From Spongilla lacustris (lineage: Eukaryota; Porifera; Demospongiae; Spongillida; Spongillidae): a DNA stretch of 64,000 nucleotides. The first letter of the stretch is position 1. The number at the start of each line of letters is the position of its first letter. This document shows, one piece after another, positions 10,016-21,411 of this stretch. A program made the translations under genes and the position numbers. The notes under the pieces were generated by a model. It was not told where the DNA came from. It made no database searches and saw only the letters and a program-made list of their open reading frames with translations. The stretch is from positions 9,654,309 through 9,718,308 of the forward strand of contig OX442417.1 in assembly GCA_949361645.1 (NCBI GenBank). The letters are read 5' to 3'.

Positions 10016-10590
10016 AGAATGCATAAGGCAGGCATTTGAAGCCAGGAAGGAATGCATGTGAAAACAGGAAGGAATGCATTTGAAACCAGGAGGGAATGCA
10101 TTTGAAACCAGGAACTAGGAATGCATGTGAAGCCAGAAAGGAATGCATTTGAAACCAGGAAGGAATGCATTTGAAACCAGGAAGGAATGCATTTGAAACC
10201 AGGAAGGAATGCATTTGAAACCAGGAAGGAATGCATTTGAAACCAGGAAGGAATGCATTTGAAACCAGGAAGGAATGCATTTGAAACCAGGAAGGAATGC
10301 ATTTGAAACCAGGAAGGAATGCATTTGAAACCAGGAAGGAATGCATTTGAAACCAGGAAGGAATGCATTTGAAACCAGGAAGGAATGCATTTGAAACCAG
10401 GAAGGAATGCATTTGAAACCAGGAAGGAATGCATTTGAAACCAGGAAGGAATGCATTTGAAACCAGGAAGGAATGCATTTGAAACCAGGAAGGAATGCAT
10501 TCAAATATACATTTAGGCAGGGAACCAGGTAGGAATGCTTTCAAAACCTGGAAGCGGTGCATTGGAAACCAGGAAGGAATGCACAAAACC
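10016..10590. repeat. 22-bp minisatellite
   Basis: About 25 units of GGAATGCATTTGAAACCAGGAA; the block 10,138-10,500 is essentially perfect and both edges are degenerate. The minus strand stays open in all frames (MHSFLVSNAFLPGFKC type), an artefact of a stop-free 22-mer. Perfect units in the centre and variants at the edges suggest recent unequal exchange or slippage. Confidence 0.95.
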
Positions 10591-10599
10591 CAGGCAGTT

Positions 10600-10850
10600 T
10601 TTGTTCGCCAAATCCATGATGGGTTTTATAGCCGGGAATTCTTCCCATTCCCATGGTTATACCCAGTGTGGAATTTTTATAATCTCGGGGTACAAAGCGA
10701 TGGAATAACCAATGTGGAATGTCGGTTTCCCCAAGATAGGAAAACTATACAATTCCCAATCATGGTTTTTGTTCGGCAAACCCGAAGTTGGGTTTTTAGC
10801 CTGGGAACGGCTCGATTCCCATGCTAATTCCCAAGGTTGGAACGGCGAAA
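10600..10850. repeat. Degenerate internal repeat
   Basis: The phrase 'tttttgttcgccaaatcc...ttttatagccgggaa' at about 10,599-10,640 recurs imperfectly at about 10,767-10,808, with several 'attcccat' blocks between. No coding potential seen. Confidence 0.45.
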
Positions 10851-11029
10851 TTTTTTCCTGTGTATATGTCCAACCCAGCTGCAGTCCTCATTAACACGGA
10901 CTTCTATATAGGAGAACTGTCAACCAACAACCCATACATACATGTACTATCAAATTGCGTGTTGATATTCTAGATCGTTCTTACACACAGAAGATTTGAC
11001 CTTTGATCCTATATGTGAACACCTTTTCC

Positions 11030-11110
11030 TAGCCTGTGCTGAAGGTGCATGAGGATGACCAATTCTATGCATGTGAAATTGATGAGGCAAGCAAATCGTG
11101 TACGCGTACG
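11030..11110 (+). other. Possible short exon, unrecognised
   Basis: A pyrimidine tract ending in CCTAG (about 11,022-11,032) precedes PVLKVHEDDQFYACEIDEAS in an open plus frame. Too short to classify; a chance ORF cannot be excluded. Confidence 0.25.
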
Positions 11111-11445
11111 TCATGCATGTTACCAGAGATAATATATATTATCTCTGATCAGATGTTACTATATCCATTAATAGATCTAGGTCTACTAACTAGAAATAAT
11201 TAATAGCAGGAATCATAGACATGATCATGACATGGCGTGCTTGATGTGGTTGTGCTCCTCGCGTAAGTCATTCCACAGGGACTTGTGGACTCTTTGAGCG
11301 TCTACAATCACGCAATATATATGACGCGTGAACGTGCACCATGTACGCGTATTCGATCGCTTACACGTCGATAATTGCGGGGCGCATGGCTTCTGAGAGC
11401 TCAAGAAAATGTCCGAAAAAAACAGGAGGGAGAACCAGAGAGAGG

Positions 11446-11472
11446 AGGGGGGGGGGGGGGGGGGGGGGGGGG
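11446..11472. repeat. Poly-G run
   Basis: About 27 G residues interrupted by one A near the start. Such runs are prone to sequencing error and to G-quadruplex formation. Confidence 0.9.
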
Positions 11473-11691
11473 AAACGAGAGTACTGTAAGGAGTGCTCCG
11501 TAGCATAGGTCTATTGCTTCTTTCTATATAGGCCTACACGGCGGCGTACTTGAATACTAGCACTATGAGCACTATATAGGGCCACTAAGCGAATTCCAAG
11601 ATCAGCAGCATGCTATTGTGTATAGTGTACGTTATGAAGTGTACGTTATATGTACTGCACTTCCCGCAGCCTTCACATCCCATCTCGCCTA

Positions 11692-11770
11692 CTAGGCATA
11701 CGGAGCAGCTGGTGAGGTTGGACCAAGGACGTTGCGCAGTACCGTGCCACTGCGATCACGCGCAAATCTC
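11692..11770 (-). pseudogene. C-terminal exon ending TSPAAPYA, copy 1
   Basis: Minus strand: VLRNVLGPTSPAAPYA then stop. The segment 11,609-11,740 is a diverged copy of 14,517-14,650, and the frame is kept in both, which favours a real protein end. This copy has lost the upstream half seen at 14,660-14,770. Family not recognised. Confidence 0.35.
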
Positions 11771-12049
11771 ATTTGAATTGTGACGTGCCCAGCAACTGTA
11801 ATAGCTGTGTGCATATGTGAGTTGTTTGTTTGCATATATGTGTGTGTGTGTGTGCACTGAATGTGCACACGTGTATGTATTTGGCATATTCTGTGTGTGC
11901 AAATGAACACATATATGTTGGCCATGCACTTGTTACATTTCCTCCCCATGGCCATCTCTTTAGCTGATTGCATTAGTTAGTCAAGCATACACATGTTTCT
12001 GCATGTCTGACTCAAATTTGTTTTATGGTTACATGTATGTGAGACATTA

Positions 12050-12180
12050 CTAAATACAAAAGGTCACCCCTTAAAGGTCTGCTGTTGGGGAGATCTATAT
12101 CATTGGATATTATTGTGACCTTTTCCTTGGACACTGTTTTGATCCCAGAACAAGTCAAACATTTGTTGTACATTTATACC
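12050..12180. repeat. Dispersed repeat (reverse copy at 53,400 and 45,480)
   Basis: Contains 'acaaaaggtcaccccttaa' and '...ttattgtgacctttt'; its reverse complement occurs at about 53,405-53,500 and, diverged, at 45,495-45,575. No coding content. Confidence 0.6.
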
Positions 12181-12185
12181 CTTAC

Positions 12186-12255
12186 CCTTTCAGCAATCAT
12201 CTTATAGGCCAGCACTCCAAGTGCCCACCAATCAGCAGAGCTGTCGTATGGCTGG
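12186..12255 (-). CDS. Protein kinase catalytic-domain exon (subdomain IX)
   Basis: Between an acceptor (ACACAG, about 12,256-12,261) and a GTAAGG donor (about 12,180-12,185) the minus strand reads QPYDSSADWWALGVLAYKM. The D-W-W-x-L-G-V motif is the kinase subdomain IX signature (invariant Asp that stabilises the catalytic loop), and double Trp is usual in AGC-family Ser/Thr kinases. Only 70 bp are visible and I found no neighbouring kinase exon within several kb, so this is an isolated or duplicated exon, or part of a gene with large introns. Confidence 0.6.
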
Positions 12256-12577
12256 CTGTGTCCCATTTGTACTCAAAGGGGCACATGAAACAAATTGTTT
12301 GGCGATTAGTCAGTTCAGCTTTCCAGTGACATTTAATGGTTTTGCCTCATTGTACAAGTCCTTATCTGTTTGGGCTGAAGCTTTGAAGACCTAACTGTAT
12401 TCACTGCTCTTATAGTAGCTTGTCAAATTGGAGATACCCAACAGGTTTAATGTGGCTAAATCATTAAATATCAATTGTCTGTGGTGAAATACATGTAATT
12501 TTTGCCTTTAATTTTCTGTATAATGAATCTGTCATACCATTTTGTACTGTAAAAGTCCTTATCTGTTTGGGCTCAAG

Positions 12578-13356
12578 CAGGGCAGAATACAGGACTTTAT
12601 ATGTTAGGGGGGCATATTGGAGGGAGGGGGGGCGTGGTGTTGTTGCTCCAAACCAGCAGCAGAAGTGCTGTAAGCCATCCCCAGTGGGGCCTGCCTGGGG
12701 AGAAAACCACAGCCACTTTTTATTATTTGCACTTTGGAATTAGATGATTAAAAAATGCATGAAACATACATGTACCGGTAACTCACAAATTTACTTACAA
12801 TGTATAAGCATCCATGGAGTTGTTGGCTATATAGCTGTCATCAATATCACTATTATTCGAAGGTTCTGCTGAGTCTGCTAAGGAACTTTTTAAAGGCAAT
12901 ATTTAATAAAGAGGTTTACATATATACTTCTCTAATACAAATAGTCAACAAATCCCTGCGCGTAGCACGGAAGCTCTGTGGTGCTGTTCAATCTCTTTTT
13001 CAGCATTAACGTGTATGCACACGTGTGCATACAGATAAGATTGTTTATTAAACATGTATACAACTTTGACATATGGACCCGTATGATTAATGATACCGTC
13101 ATGTCTGTACTGTTTTACTCCCAAATACAATCTGATGCTTTGCTTAGTTACATATTATATGTTAGCTATCAGATTCAGAGAACAACGCATATCCCTGAAA
13201 TTAATAACACTGCGTGTAAATGATACTACATTACTGATGGCGTACCACATGAGTGTACTCTGCATCACTACATTAGTAATGACATTCAACAGAAGGTGTA
13301 TCCTTATTAGTCAGGGGCCAGGTTTGCCACCTCCCTCCCCCCTGAATCCACCCCTG
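12578..13356. mobile_element. Non-autonomous hAT-like element, 5-bp target duplication
   Basis: The left end CAGGGCAGAATACAGGA and the reverse complement of the right end, CAGGGGTGGATTCAGGGG, form terminal inverted repeats. They are flanked by a perfect direct repeat TCAAG (12,573-12,577 and 13,357-13,361). There is no transposase inside. CAGGG ends are typical of hAT; a 5-bp rather than 8-bp duplication suggests one of the divergent hAT groups. Confidence 0.65.
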
Positions 13357-13439
13357 TCAAGTGCTCTTGCTGTACTGTCCATTTCATTGTCAGTAAGTGT
13401 GTAAGTTCATCCAGTGTAGGTTATAGGCTATACAAAAGT

Positions 13440-13780
13440 CAGAGTGTCACTGGATGTGTAGTGCTGTTAATATGTCTGCTATGTGTGCATAGACAAATGA
13501 AGAACTGACAACTTGTCACTTCCTGCATTTCAGGATCAGTTCCTGTCACCAAGGCAACCTACATTGTACCAGGCACCATTCTAGTCTACAGCAGTCCCAT
13601 ACACATATTTACTTGATGGGATGCCACAACTTGTACAGCATGTATATAGTGACCAAATCACAACACCCCATGAACTTTTTACCTTCTGCCCTACAGAAGA
13701 TGAAAGGCAGAAATTATTTCAACGTGTCCTCTTACATGTATGGAGGAGTGGGTTTCACACACCCATGATATGCTCAAGGT
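13440..13780 (+). other. Candidate exons SVPVTKATYIVPGT / SDQITTPHELF
   Basis: After the acceptor GCATTTCAG (about 13,527-13,535) the plus strand reads GSVPVTKATYIVPGTILVYS. About 100 bp on, a second open segment reads VYSDQITTPHELFTF and continues as TEDERQKLFQRVLLHVWRSG. Both have paralogues at 57,848-58,150, where the first block is inverted relative to the second. Family not recognised; conservation of the reading frame in the second block supports coding origin. Confidence 0.35.
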
Positions 13781-14596
13781 CCCTGACATGAACACACATT
13801 CTGTGTGATGTATGTGTGTGTGCACATATACTGTAGGTAACACCATTCATGACCACGTGAAGGTGGCAGGTGTGCTATTGGGGAGTGCTTGTGTGACTTT
13901 GTATGCTTATGGGGTGTGTCCCTTGTATACTTGTGGAGTGTGTGAGGTGTTGTACTGTAGCTCTGTGTTCTATGTACATGTATGCCTGGGAAATGATGCT
14001 TCCCCTTTGGTCTCAGTTATGATGGTTTTGATAGCCTATCAACACATAAACATCTGTGGTTAGATTGGAGGCATGCAACATGTACATCCTCCTGCTAAAA
14101 ATGATGCTGACCTTTTGGTTATCAGGTGAAGTGCCCATCTGTTGGTGTCTGACAGCATAATGACCTAAATAATGCACACCTTACTACTAGCTCTGCTGTT
14201 AATTGCTTCCCTAGAAGACCAGTGGTCCTTTACACTGTTGTGTTATTCTGTTATTTTGTTGTTCAAAACCTATAGCAACCTAAGATCTTCAAACAAAAAC
14301 CAGGATAATTTTTCCTGCGATTGTTAAAAACAATATTGGCAACAGCTGCACTGTACTGAAGGAATGATGAACATGGCATGCTTGATGTGGTTCTGATGTT
14401 AGGTGTGGGCCTCACAAGTCATCCCTTCTCAGCAATATCAACATAAGTCATTCCACACACCATGTGAGGGAACTTAAATGATTCCAAGGCCAACAGCAGT
14501 GAGCAGTGACTGCTGCATGCTATTGTGTATAGTGTACGTTATGTAGTGTACGTTATGTACTGCACTTCCCGCAGCCTTCACATCCCATCTCGCCTA

Positions 14597-14770
14597 TTAG
14601 GCATACGGAGCAGCTGGCGAGGTAATCTGGACAAGGACGTTGCGCAGTACATCGGGGCTGGCTCCAGTCCGTGCTACTGTGCGGTCACGTAGACCTTCTA
14701 CAACTTGGGCATGGAAAGCAGTCTGTTCATCAACATTACCAATGATGGTGACCTGGGGAGCTACATATGA
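14597..14770 (-). CDS. C-terminal exon ending TSPAAPYA, copy 2
   Basis: Minus strand, about 55 codons: VTIIGNVDEQTAFHAQVVEG ... TGASPDVLRNVLVQITSPAA-PYA then a TAA stop. This is the fuller of two copies (the other is at 11,692). Composition is soluble-protein-like with no membrane segment. I do not recognise the family. Confidence 0.4.
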   Translation of the reverse strand, partial: SYVAPQVTIIGNVDEQTAFHAQVVEGLRDRTVARTGASPDVLRNVLVQITSPAAPYA

Positions 14771-15641
14771 ATTGACGTGCCCATGCAGCAACTGTTCGTG
14801 TACTCAAAGCTGGTGCGTGTGTATGTGTGAATACATGCATGTGTTGTATGTATATGTGTATAAATTTTTAAATCTATGGTATGTACATGTATATGCACTC
14901 ATACATTTTATATACATGCAGCATGAGTGTGTATATGTGTTTATGGGTTTGACATAGTGGCGGTGTGGCCAGGACAATTGCCCCCCCCTCCCCCAGTGTG
15001 GCCCTAAAAACAGGGGTGCCTAAAGGCAGAGAGGGTGCCTAAATGATGGCTGAAGTATGCACGGTGTCTCAAATGGACTCAAAGTAAAATTAGACTGGGA
15101 ATGTGCTGCTTTGGCCTGTACATGTACAATTGTCAATTGTATCTACAAAGTGATTTATATCACGATCATTACTATATCTGATTATCCATTTGAATATCCC
15201 TAAACAAAGTAGTGTGGAAACACATTAAGATATTTAGTACACGGCTGTAGTCAATCCCATAAATTTGCAAGCCACTCACATGTATACATGTAGAGGGGGT
15301 TACATATAGGAAGTAATCAGCAGGGGGAGGGTATGGGAGGGGAAGTGTGGAAACTGTGTTGTTCAGTTGATTTTTCAGCTTTAATGCATGCAGCCCCTGC
15401 AAGTGACTGTGACAATTTTGTATATACATGGTTCACTGTCATGGACTTGTTCACATATACATATACATGTATGTGCATAAGGTTTGGTGGGGGGAGGGGC
15501 ACCTTTATATACACCCACCCACCCAGCGGCAGGTGTACCACTACACCACTGGTTTGGCATATTAAATGAACACATACATGTATATGTTTGCCATGCACTT
15601 GTTACATTTCCTCCCCATGGCCATCTCTTTAGCTGATAGCG

Positions 15642-15745
15642 TTAATTTTGGGGTACAATCACCTTTTTTTGCATTTGCTCTGTCAAACTCTGTTGAAGAC
15701 TTGGCATCAGAGGGAATACGTGTTCCTTGAACACAGGGGCATCAA
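15642..15745 (-). pseudogene. Exon fragment FKEHVFPLMPSLQQSL, copy 1
   Basis: The minus frame reads VFKEHVFPLMPSLQQSLTEQ. A 90% similar block sits at 17,450-17,545 in the same orientation. Both are part of interleaved duplications joining 11.2-15.9 kb with 14.1-17.7 kb. Unknown family. Confidence 0.3.
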
Positions 15746-16479
15746 TGGTTCGAGGGAGGAGGAGGGGTATCAATGGTTCTTGGGGGGGAGGGATAACAAC
15801 CATCCAGGAGCACATGCTTGTTGATATGTTTGGTGATTCACTACTTGACAAGATGAGGCTTTAGTTTTGAAAGGATGTCGACCAGGAGCTTTGGCATTCA
15901 TAGCCCAACAGAAGGAGGTTCAGGTGGAGGCTAAACAGAACTGCTTGTGAAAATATCAGACTGCCATGACTCATCCAGATCCAGCCTGTAGGTGGGTGTT
16001 CCACACCCTCAATGTGCACCCCCTACACTTCCTGGGTGCAATGGGGAGTGATGGTGTAACCACAAAGTCCTGACTGTACTGGTGGGAGGAGACAGAGGTA
16101 TCATGTCCAGGCACATTAACATTCCTTTCAGAGCTGGTATATCACCTGGACAACTGCATGGGGACAACAACTCCACTGCTTGAGTGTTTTGATGTTTCAA
16201 TTATCTCATACACAATAAGGGTGACCATTTTTGTATCGCTACTACAGCAAGATTAGATCCCTTGGTTTTATATCATTCCTACTATGGTGTACCTCATAGA
16301 AATTGATAGAATTACCTTGCATCACTACATGAGGGTGTGTTACTGTAATGTCTGCAAGGTAACTGTTAGCACACATAGCTGGGTGCAGCCATGGAGGTAC
16401 ACTCCATCACACACTTGCAACATGAACAATATAGGTACCCTCACCCTGGAGAGACCATTGTCTCCAACATGCTGATCAC

Positions 16480-16640
16480 TAGGGTGTAAGGCATGATATA
16501 GATGGCAAAGATAATTTCTTTGATCCATTCAAGCCTCCCAATGACAAGGAACACACCACCAACCACACATACAGCTGAATGACTGTATGGTATATCAGGT
16601 AGCTCTCTCCAGGTAGATTGCTGTGTTCCTACTTGTGACT
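16480..16640 (-). pseudogene. Kelch-repeat exon, degenerate
   Basis: Minus strand: STWRELPDIPYSHSAVCVVG then GVFLVIG, the W-x-x-L-P-x-x-x-Y/R-x-x-x-A-x-x-V-x-G-G-x-(L/I)-Y/L-V-I-G-G pattern of one Kelch blade. The glycine pair reads IGR, and the next blade (NGSKKLS, then VGDN-GLS / ETMVSP) is spread over three frames, so the exon is broken. Kelch propellers are protein-interaction modules; only about 1.5 blades remain. Confidence 0.5.
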
Positions 16641-16780
16641 GTAGAGCAATCATGTGTGTCTAGCAGTAGCATGCATGGTATGTGGGGGTAGAGTGTGGGA
16701 GGATGCACATTAAAGATGAATGATTTACAATTAGCCATGTGGATGTGTGCACCACGGGGTACATACATGTATAGTGTGCA

Positions 16781-16812
16781 TTGTGTGTGTGTGTGTGTGT
16801 GTGTGTGTACAT
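16781..16812. repeat. (TG)n microsatellite
   Basis: Roughly 14 TG units followed by an interrupted TG/ATG tract. Confidence 0.9.
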
Positions 16813-17449
16813 ATGTGTGTGCATGTTTGTTTGTATGCCCATGTCAGTCATTATGCACCACACCAAGTGATGGTCCAATCTGCCAGGTCTGTGTCTTACC
16901 ACCAAACACCTCAGTGGTCCTGAACAGCAGCCAAAGTATTCCCACATCATCACCAGACCACCTCCACTAACACCAAACAACGCAGGACCTCCTACACCCT
17001 AACATCATGTCTGACATGGTGAACCACCTCCCTCCTCTCCACACCCTCACCTTCATACTCCACACATCAGCGCCCACATACCACACACCTTCGCTCACGA
17101 TGTAAAAAAAGCCTTTCAGCTAGTACTATTACCTTGCCCCCTACCTCCTTGCTATTGCCACATGTACCTCAATTCCTCAGAGATAGTCAGACCGCTGAGG
17201 AAAGTGCTCCTTTGCGAACTGTACGTGCAAGCACAACGCCACCATGTGCATCAAGTCATAGATTACAAGTTAAGTAGATCCCATCACCATTAGTAGGAGT
17301 ATAGAATCCATCGAAGACTTTGCTACCCGCATCATCAATCTGTTCTATACCAATCAGATCAGGATGTTGCAGATGATGTGGAGCTGCAGAGTTTAATGCA
17401 TGCAGCCCCTGCAAGTGACTGTGACAATTTTGTACATGTATATATAGCA

Positions 17450-17545
17450 TTAATTTTGCGGTTACGATCACCTTTTTTTGCTGTCAAACTCTGTTGGAGA
17501 CTTGGCATCAGAGGGAATACGTGTTCCTTGAACACCACACATTCA
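17450..17545 (-). pseudogene. Exon fragment FKEHVFPLMPSLQQSL, copy 2
   Basis: Diverged copy of 15,642-15,745 with a short deletion after QQSLT. Next to it (17,390-17,440) is a copy of 15,365-15,425 that differs by a CATGTA insertion at a TA. Confidence 0.3.
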
Positions 17546-17857
17546 ATCAAGTTTGTGCATTTTATGTGTAGCTTATGGGTGTGCAGTAAGATACTTGATA
17601 CAGGGAATTATAGCAAATGGTGCTGACCTTTTGGTTATCAGGTGAAGTGCCCATCTGTTGGTGTCTAACAGCATAATCACCTTAATAATGCACACCTCAC
17701 TACTAGCTGTTAAGGTACTGTTGGTTGTCCCTGTGCCTTGTGTATTTGACCATCACACTTGTATTTGACACGCCTGCCCTCACATCAAGAACTTGTACTC
17801 TGTATTGTTGTATGTTGTCTCATTATTGTACCATGTATGCCACTTGCTGATCTTATA

Positions 17858-18190
17858 AGGTGGGCGGTCCCCTGGGGGTGCCACTGCTCAGCACATGGCT
17901 TACCCTAACCCTCGGGGGGCTAACACCCTGAGGAGGGGTTACACACAGCTAAGGCAACAACCTCTGCTGGCCTCTAGGGTACAATGGCCCACACCCCATT
18001 CACCCCACAATGGTTCTGGCAACCTAGGGCATGGTGCTCTGCACCCTACCTAAGGCTACACATGTATGGCTTGCACCCCCATTCATGGCTACATCTGCTA
18101 GCCTAGGGTATGGCGGTCAGCTCTTGCCTCCCTTAGCTATCCCTAGCCATTTGGACATGTGGTCTCACTGGGTGCGGGGAGCCATATCTA
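17858..18190. repeat. Dispersed repeat family R1, copy 1
   Basis: About 330 bp shared, in the same orientation, with 52,945-53,290 and 59,975-60,330 (starts at 'gtggtcccctggggg', includes 'acaacctctgctggcctct' and 'tgcacccccattcatggct'). No coding frame conserved. This copy is the most diverged. Confidence 0.85.
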
Positions 18191-18562
18191 GCTGCACTGG
18201 TAGTCCTTTTCACTGTTGTGTTATTCTGCACACTATGTTCAAACACACACTCATGCACACACACACATCAGCCTAAACCACTTTGCGCTCAGAGACATGC
18301 ATTGTGATTAGCTCCATCACCTGTAGAGATGTCTCTTAGCCAGAGATAGAGGGGGTCCTTTGATGAGCAGGAAGTGGCTCTGTGAGCACATTTGATACAT
18401 TTGATGGGACCTTTGTGTATTGTCATGTTAGGTTGCCATGGATACCTTTGCCTCCATTGTGTACAGTATAAGCACTTTGCAAGATGTGCACAAACATGTT
18501 ACAAGAGTGATTTTGAATGCTTCCTTCTAGGCCAAGCTTTGACTGGCTCTTCTCCTCCCCAG

Positions 18563-18790
18563 TCCCTCCAGTCCTCACAGCTGTGGACAGCTCTTCTCAG
18601 ACAGCAAACCAAGGCTCCACTGTCACCTTCTCTGTCAACCTCACCACCCCTGGCCTCCCCCTTGCCAGTGTGGTGTGGACCAAGGATGGAGTGCCTCACT
18701 ACAACACCACCAACATGGTGGTCACCAGTACCATGCTCCAATTATCCAACATTCAGCCTGGGCAATGTTGCCATGGCTACCTACTAACAG
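18563..18790 (+). CDS. Immunoglobulin-like domain exon (partial gene)
   Basis: The acceptor TCCTCCCCAG (18,553-18,562) opens into PPVLTAVDSSSQTANQGSTV followed by TFSVNL, ASVVWTKDG and MLQLSNIQPG: the strand order of an Ig-like (I-set type) domain with the Trp of strand C and the strand E/F region. The usual D-x-G-x-Y-x-C is not visible; after IQPG the sequence reads QCCHGYL or NVAMATY depending on frame, so the end of the domain is probably damaged. Probably extracellular, part of the exon series running to 23,060. Confidence 0.5.
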
Positions 18791-18936
18791 AGCAGGTTCA
18801 AGCCCAGTCATCTTCAGTCTATTGGAGTCATGTGAGTTCATGAAGGTTTCATGTTCAGTAAGGTGTGTGTGAAGTACATGTAAGACATCTTGCCCACATA
18901 CATATGGTATGTTTCACAACATCATATTACAGTGTA

Positions 18937-19146
18937 CGGCTACCTAGCGCTGACAGATGTAACCATTCTGGGAGGTACCATCACTTCTAACAACTCCCCT
19001 CCAGACAACTACACATCCTTTTCAAAACAGCCACTTATGGGATGTGACCTCTGCTAGCATCATGTGACCTGCAAGATTCCATACAGGCATACAACATCAC
19101 TGGCTTCTCCTTATCACCAGCTGTGGTGGCTTATGCATACTGCTGT
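18937..19146 (+). other. Candidate extracellular exon, same gene
   Basis: The acceptor ATATTACAG (about 18,928-18,936) is followed by YLALTDVTILGGTITSNNS, then (after a frame change) DSIQAYNITGFSLSPAVVAY, ending at a TGCT-GTAAGT donor near 19,146. N-glycosylation-like NIT/NYT sequons suit an extracellular protein. Related phrases recur at 20,815-20,840. Not a recognised domain. Confidence 0.35.
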
Positions 19147-19539
19147 AAGTTTTTGTTACTGGGGTGTGCAGTAGCAAATTGTTTTGTTGTACAGAGCAAA
19201 CATAAAATGATGATGGTGGTATACCTACCTGTATGTATGCTTTATGCTACATGTATGAGGGGGGTACTATCATATGCATGATATGCTATGTAAGCACTGG
19301 ATGTGTACATGTAGTGGGGCAGCTGTACCTAATGATGAACAGAATACTCCAACCAGCTGTGCAGTGTGAATGTCATTTATGATCGATCACACAGCCCAGG
19401 GTGGTACAGGCATGGGTGTGTGGGCGTGGCAGGGGAGGGGCACACCACACAGCTCTCTTCCTTAGTTTCTAGGACTTGATGTTGAGTATGTACTGATTTG
19501 TGTTACCATGGTAACAGATGTTGATGGTACATGTACTGC

Positions 19540-19606
19540 TATCACAATGAGATCTTTGTTAGAAAGGGATTCCCTCCAGCATGACCTTTGGACTCTCCTC
19601 TATGCA
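19540..19606 (+). pseudogene. Broken copy of exon at 21,847-22,111
   Basis: Encodes TAITMRSLLERD, matching TAISRSSLLERE of the later copy, then loses frame (S-L-Q-H-D-L-W instead of I-P-S-S-M-T-F). Still followed by a GCAG-GTATTT donor-like site. Confidence 0.35.
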
Positions 19607-19759
19607 GGTATTTTGGTTTTGGGTACATGCTCATGTACATGTACATTGTGATCAGACCTGGGTAATGTATCATATGCCTTACTAGCATTAGCACACACAT
19701 ACACCACAGTCATCAAATGATATACATAAGATGAGGTCCCTTTCGTTCTATTCTATTAG

Positions 19760-19852
19760 ATGCCACCCCAGGCAGTCTTCTGGACCAGCAGCTGTGCTCT
19801 GTTTTGTTGGACTGTTCATTGCCTGTGCACAGGAAGAGGAAGAGTTCACCAG
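19760..19852 (+). CDS. 93-bp exon with hydrophobic core, copy 1
   Basis: The acceptor TTCTATTAG and donor ACCAG-GTAAGG frame a 31-codon exon. One frame reads SGPAAVLCFVGLFIACAQEE: a hydrophobic run followed by acidic residues, like a signal peptide or a membrane-segment edge. A second copy is at 22,241-22,333, where the acceptor AG has become AT. Assignment to a receptor-like gene is inference. Confidence 0.4.
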
Positions 19853-20292
19853 GTAAGGTGACCTTAGGTAGGGAGGGGGTGGGGCTACAATGCAGTGTGG
19901 GTGTATGCATTGCTTTTCTTCCTTCCCTACTGTCCCATGCACCTTCCTTCTCATACCAGGGTATTCTGGTACGTCTTTACAAAGTAGTTAAATAAACACT
20001 TATGGCAGGAGGCCATGGTACTAGGTAGTAGTAATGTACATGTATACCCTTTGTCTCCTTTTAATGCACACCCTTCCAGATTGTTCTTCTGCAGTGGTTC
20101 TGTGAGACAATGCTGGATCTCTGAATGATGCCATTAATGACTGAAGCTAACATTTTAAGGTGAGTGGGTATGTGCACCGTGTGTCCCCAACATCCTGTGG
20201 GTGAGTCCACCACTATCGGCCAAGGACATACATGTATTAGTAGGGGTATATAAATATTTGTCCATAATCCACCAGAGAAGTGTAAAACAGGC

Positions 20293-20295
<3 letters not shown>

Positions 20296-20353
<58 letters not shown>

Positions 20354-20372
20354 CTCACACACACACACACTA
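20296..20372. repeat. (CA)n microsatellite
   Basis: About 36 CA units with single interruptions (aaac, actc). The CV/HT peptides on either strand are artefacts. Confidence 0.95.
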
Positions 20373-20844
20373 CTCTGGTCTGTACACTCCAGCTAGGCAA
20401 GCTGTCAAGCAGCTCCATGTGTCCTGATGGTCCATGGATGATGTGAAGAAGACTGGAGGTGTACAACAGAAGTAGGATATGAAACTGAAGGTATGGCCTG
20501 GGGACGAGTGGACGATTTGGTGGTGGAGAGGGAATGGAGGTCATTGGGGGGAGGGGATGAGTGAAGTAGTACATGTTTTGGTTGGTGTGTGTGTTTTGAG
20601 TATGTTCTACAATACATGTAAATGTGTGTGTTGTACATGCATGGGTGCTTACAAAATAGTAGAATAAACACTCATTTCATATGACCATGTAACTTGTGTT
20701 ACCATGGTAACATCCAGCTTTGTGAAATTCATTTGCAGTTATATGAAGCCCCACCCCTATGCATTGTGTATGTTTATTGGTGGGTGGAGCATTCACTATC
20801 AACATCACCATGGTGACCTCTGCTAGCATCATGTGACCTGCTGT

Positions 20845-21113
20845 CTTGATATGGAGATACCTGTAGTTGAACAAACAACGTGCACTTTTTCCTGCTCTAT
20901 TCGCGCCAATGATATAACCACCAGCACCGCCCCCCCATACATTGAATGGGACGCATTTTGCTCAAATCATTGGCACAAATCGAGTGCGAAAACATGCACA
21001 CAGTTTGTTTAATTGTATCTCCGTAACAGATGGCGTAAAAATTAAAGAACAGAACAATCCAATAGCTAAGGGACCTCTATATGTACAAACTGAATTTGGA
21101 GCGAAAATAACCA
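20845..21113. mobile_element. Relic of a palindromic MITE related to 27,847-28,195
   Basis: Shares 'gttgaacaaac..cgtgcacttttt' and, inverted, 'caaatcattggcacaaatcg' and 'tgtatctccgtaacagatgg' with the palindrome at 27,847. The left arm is truncated and the arms are diverged from each other. Confidence 0.6.
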
Positions 21114-21189
21114 AAGAATGATTATTAAACCACACATACATGTACATGTACACTTACATGCACACATACACACACCCTCACACACACAT

Positions 21190-21400
21190 ACCTGTACATG
21201 TACACATAGCTGCTATATCATGGAGGACCAGTTCATCATAGAGCACATCGAGGAGCTCTTCAGGAACACAAGGACCCAAGTCCTCATCAAGCTGATCACA
21301 CCTTGTAAGGATATCCTTTATCTCCATGGTAACCTCCTCTGTCTTCCCCTGGCAGCCATCTTTGATTGCCCCCACACCCTCTAGATATTGATGGTAGGTA
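21190..21400 (-). other. Candidate minus-strand exon, unrecognised
   Basis: The minus strand reads YLEGVGAIKDGCQGKTEEVT, MEIKDILTRCDQLDEDLG and PEELLDVLYDELVLHD without a stop for about 75 codons. Acidic, helical composition looks like real coding sequence. No family recognised. It sits within the intron space of the plus-strand exon series, or is a fragment of another duplicated gene. Confidence 0.4.
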
Positions 21401-21411
21401 AAACACTTCAT

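Noticed and set aside
9969..10586. Minus-strand frames of 130-205 codons with MHSFLVSN repeats
   Set aside because: They are the 22-bp minisatellite read in three frames; no non-repetitive coding extension on either side.
20061..20574. ORFs rich in Cys-Val or Thr-His
   Set aside because: Translations of the (CA)n/(TG)n microsatellite; the same applies at 26,590, 55,637 and 58,481.
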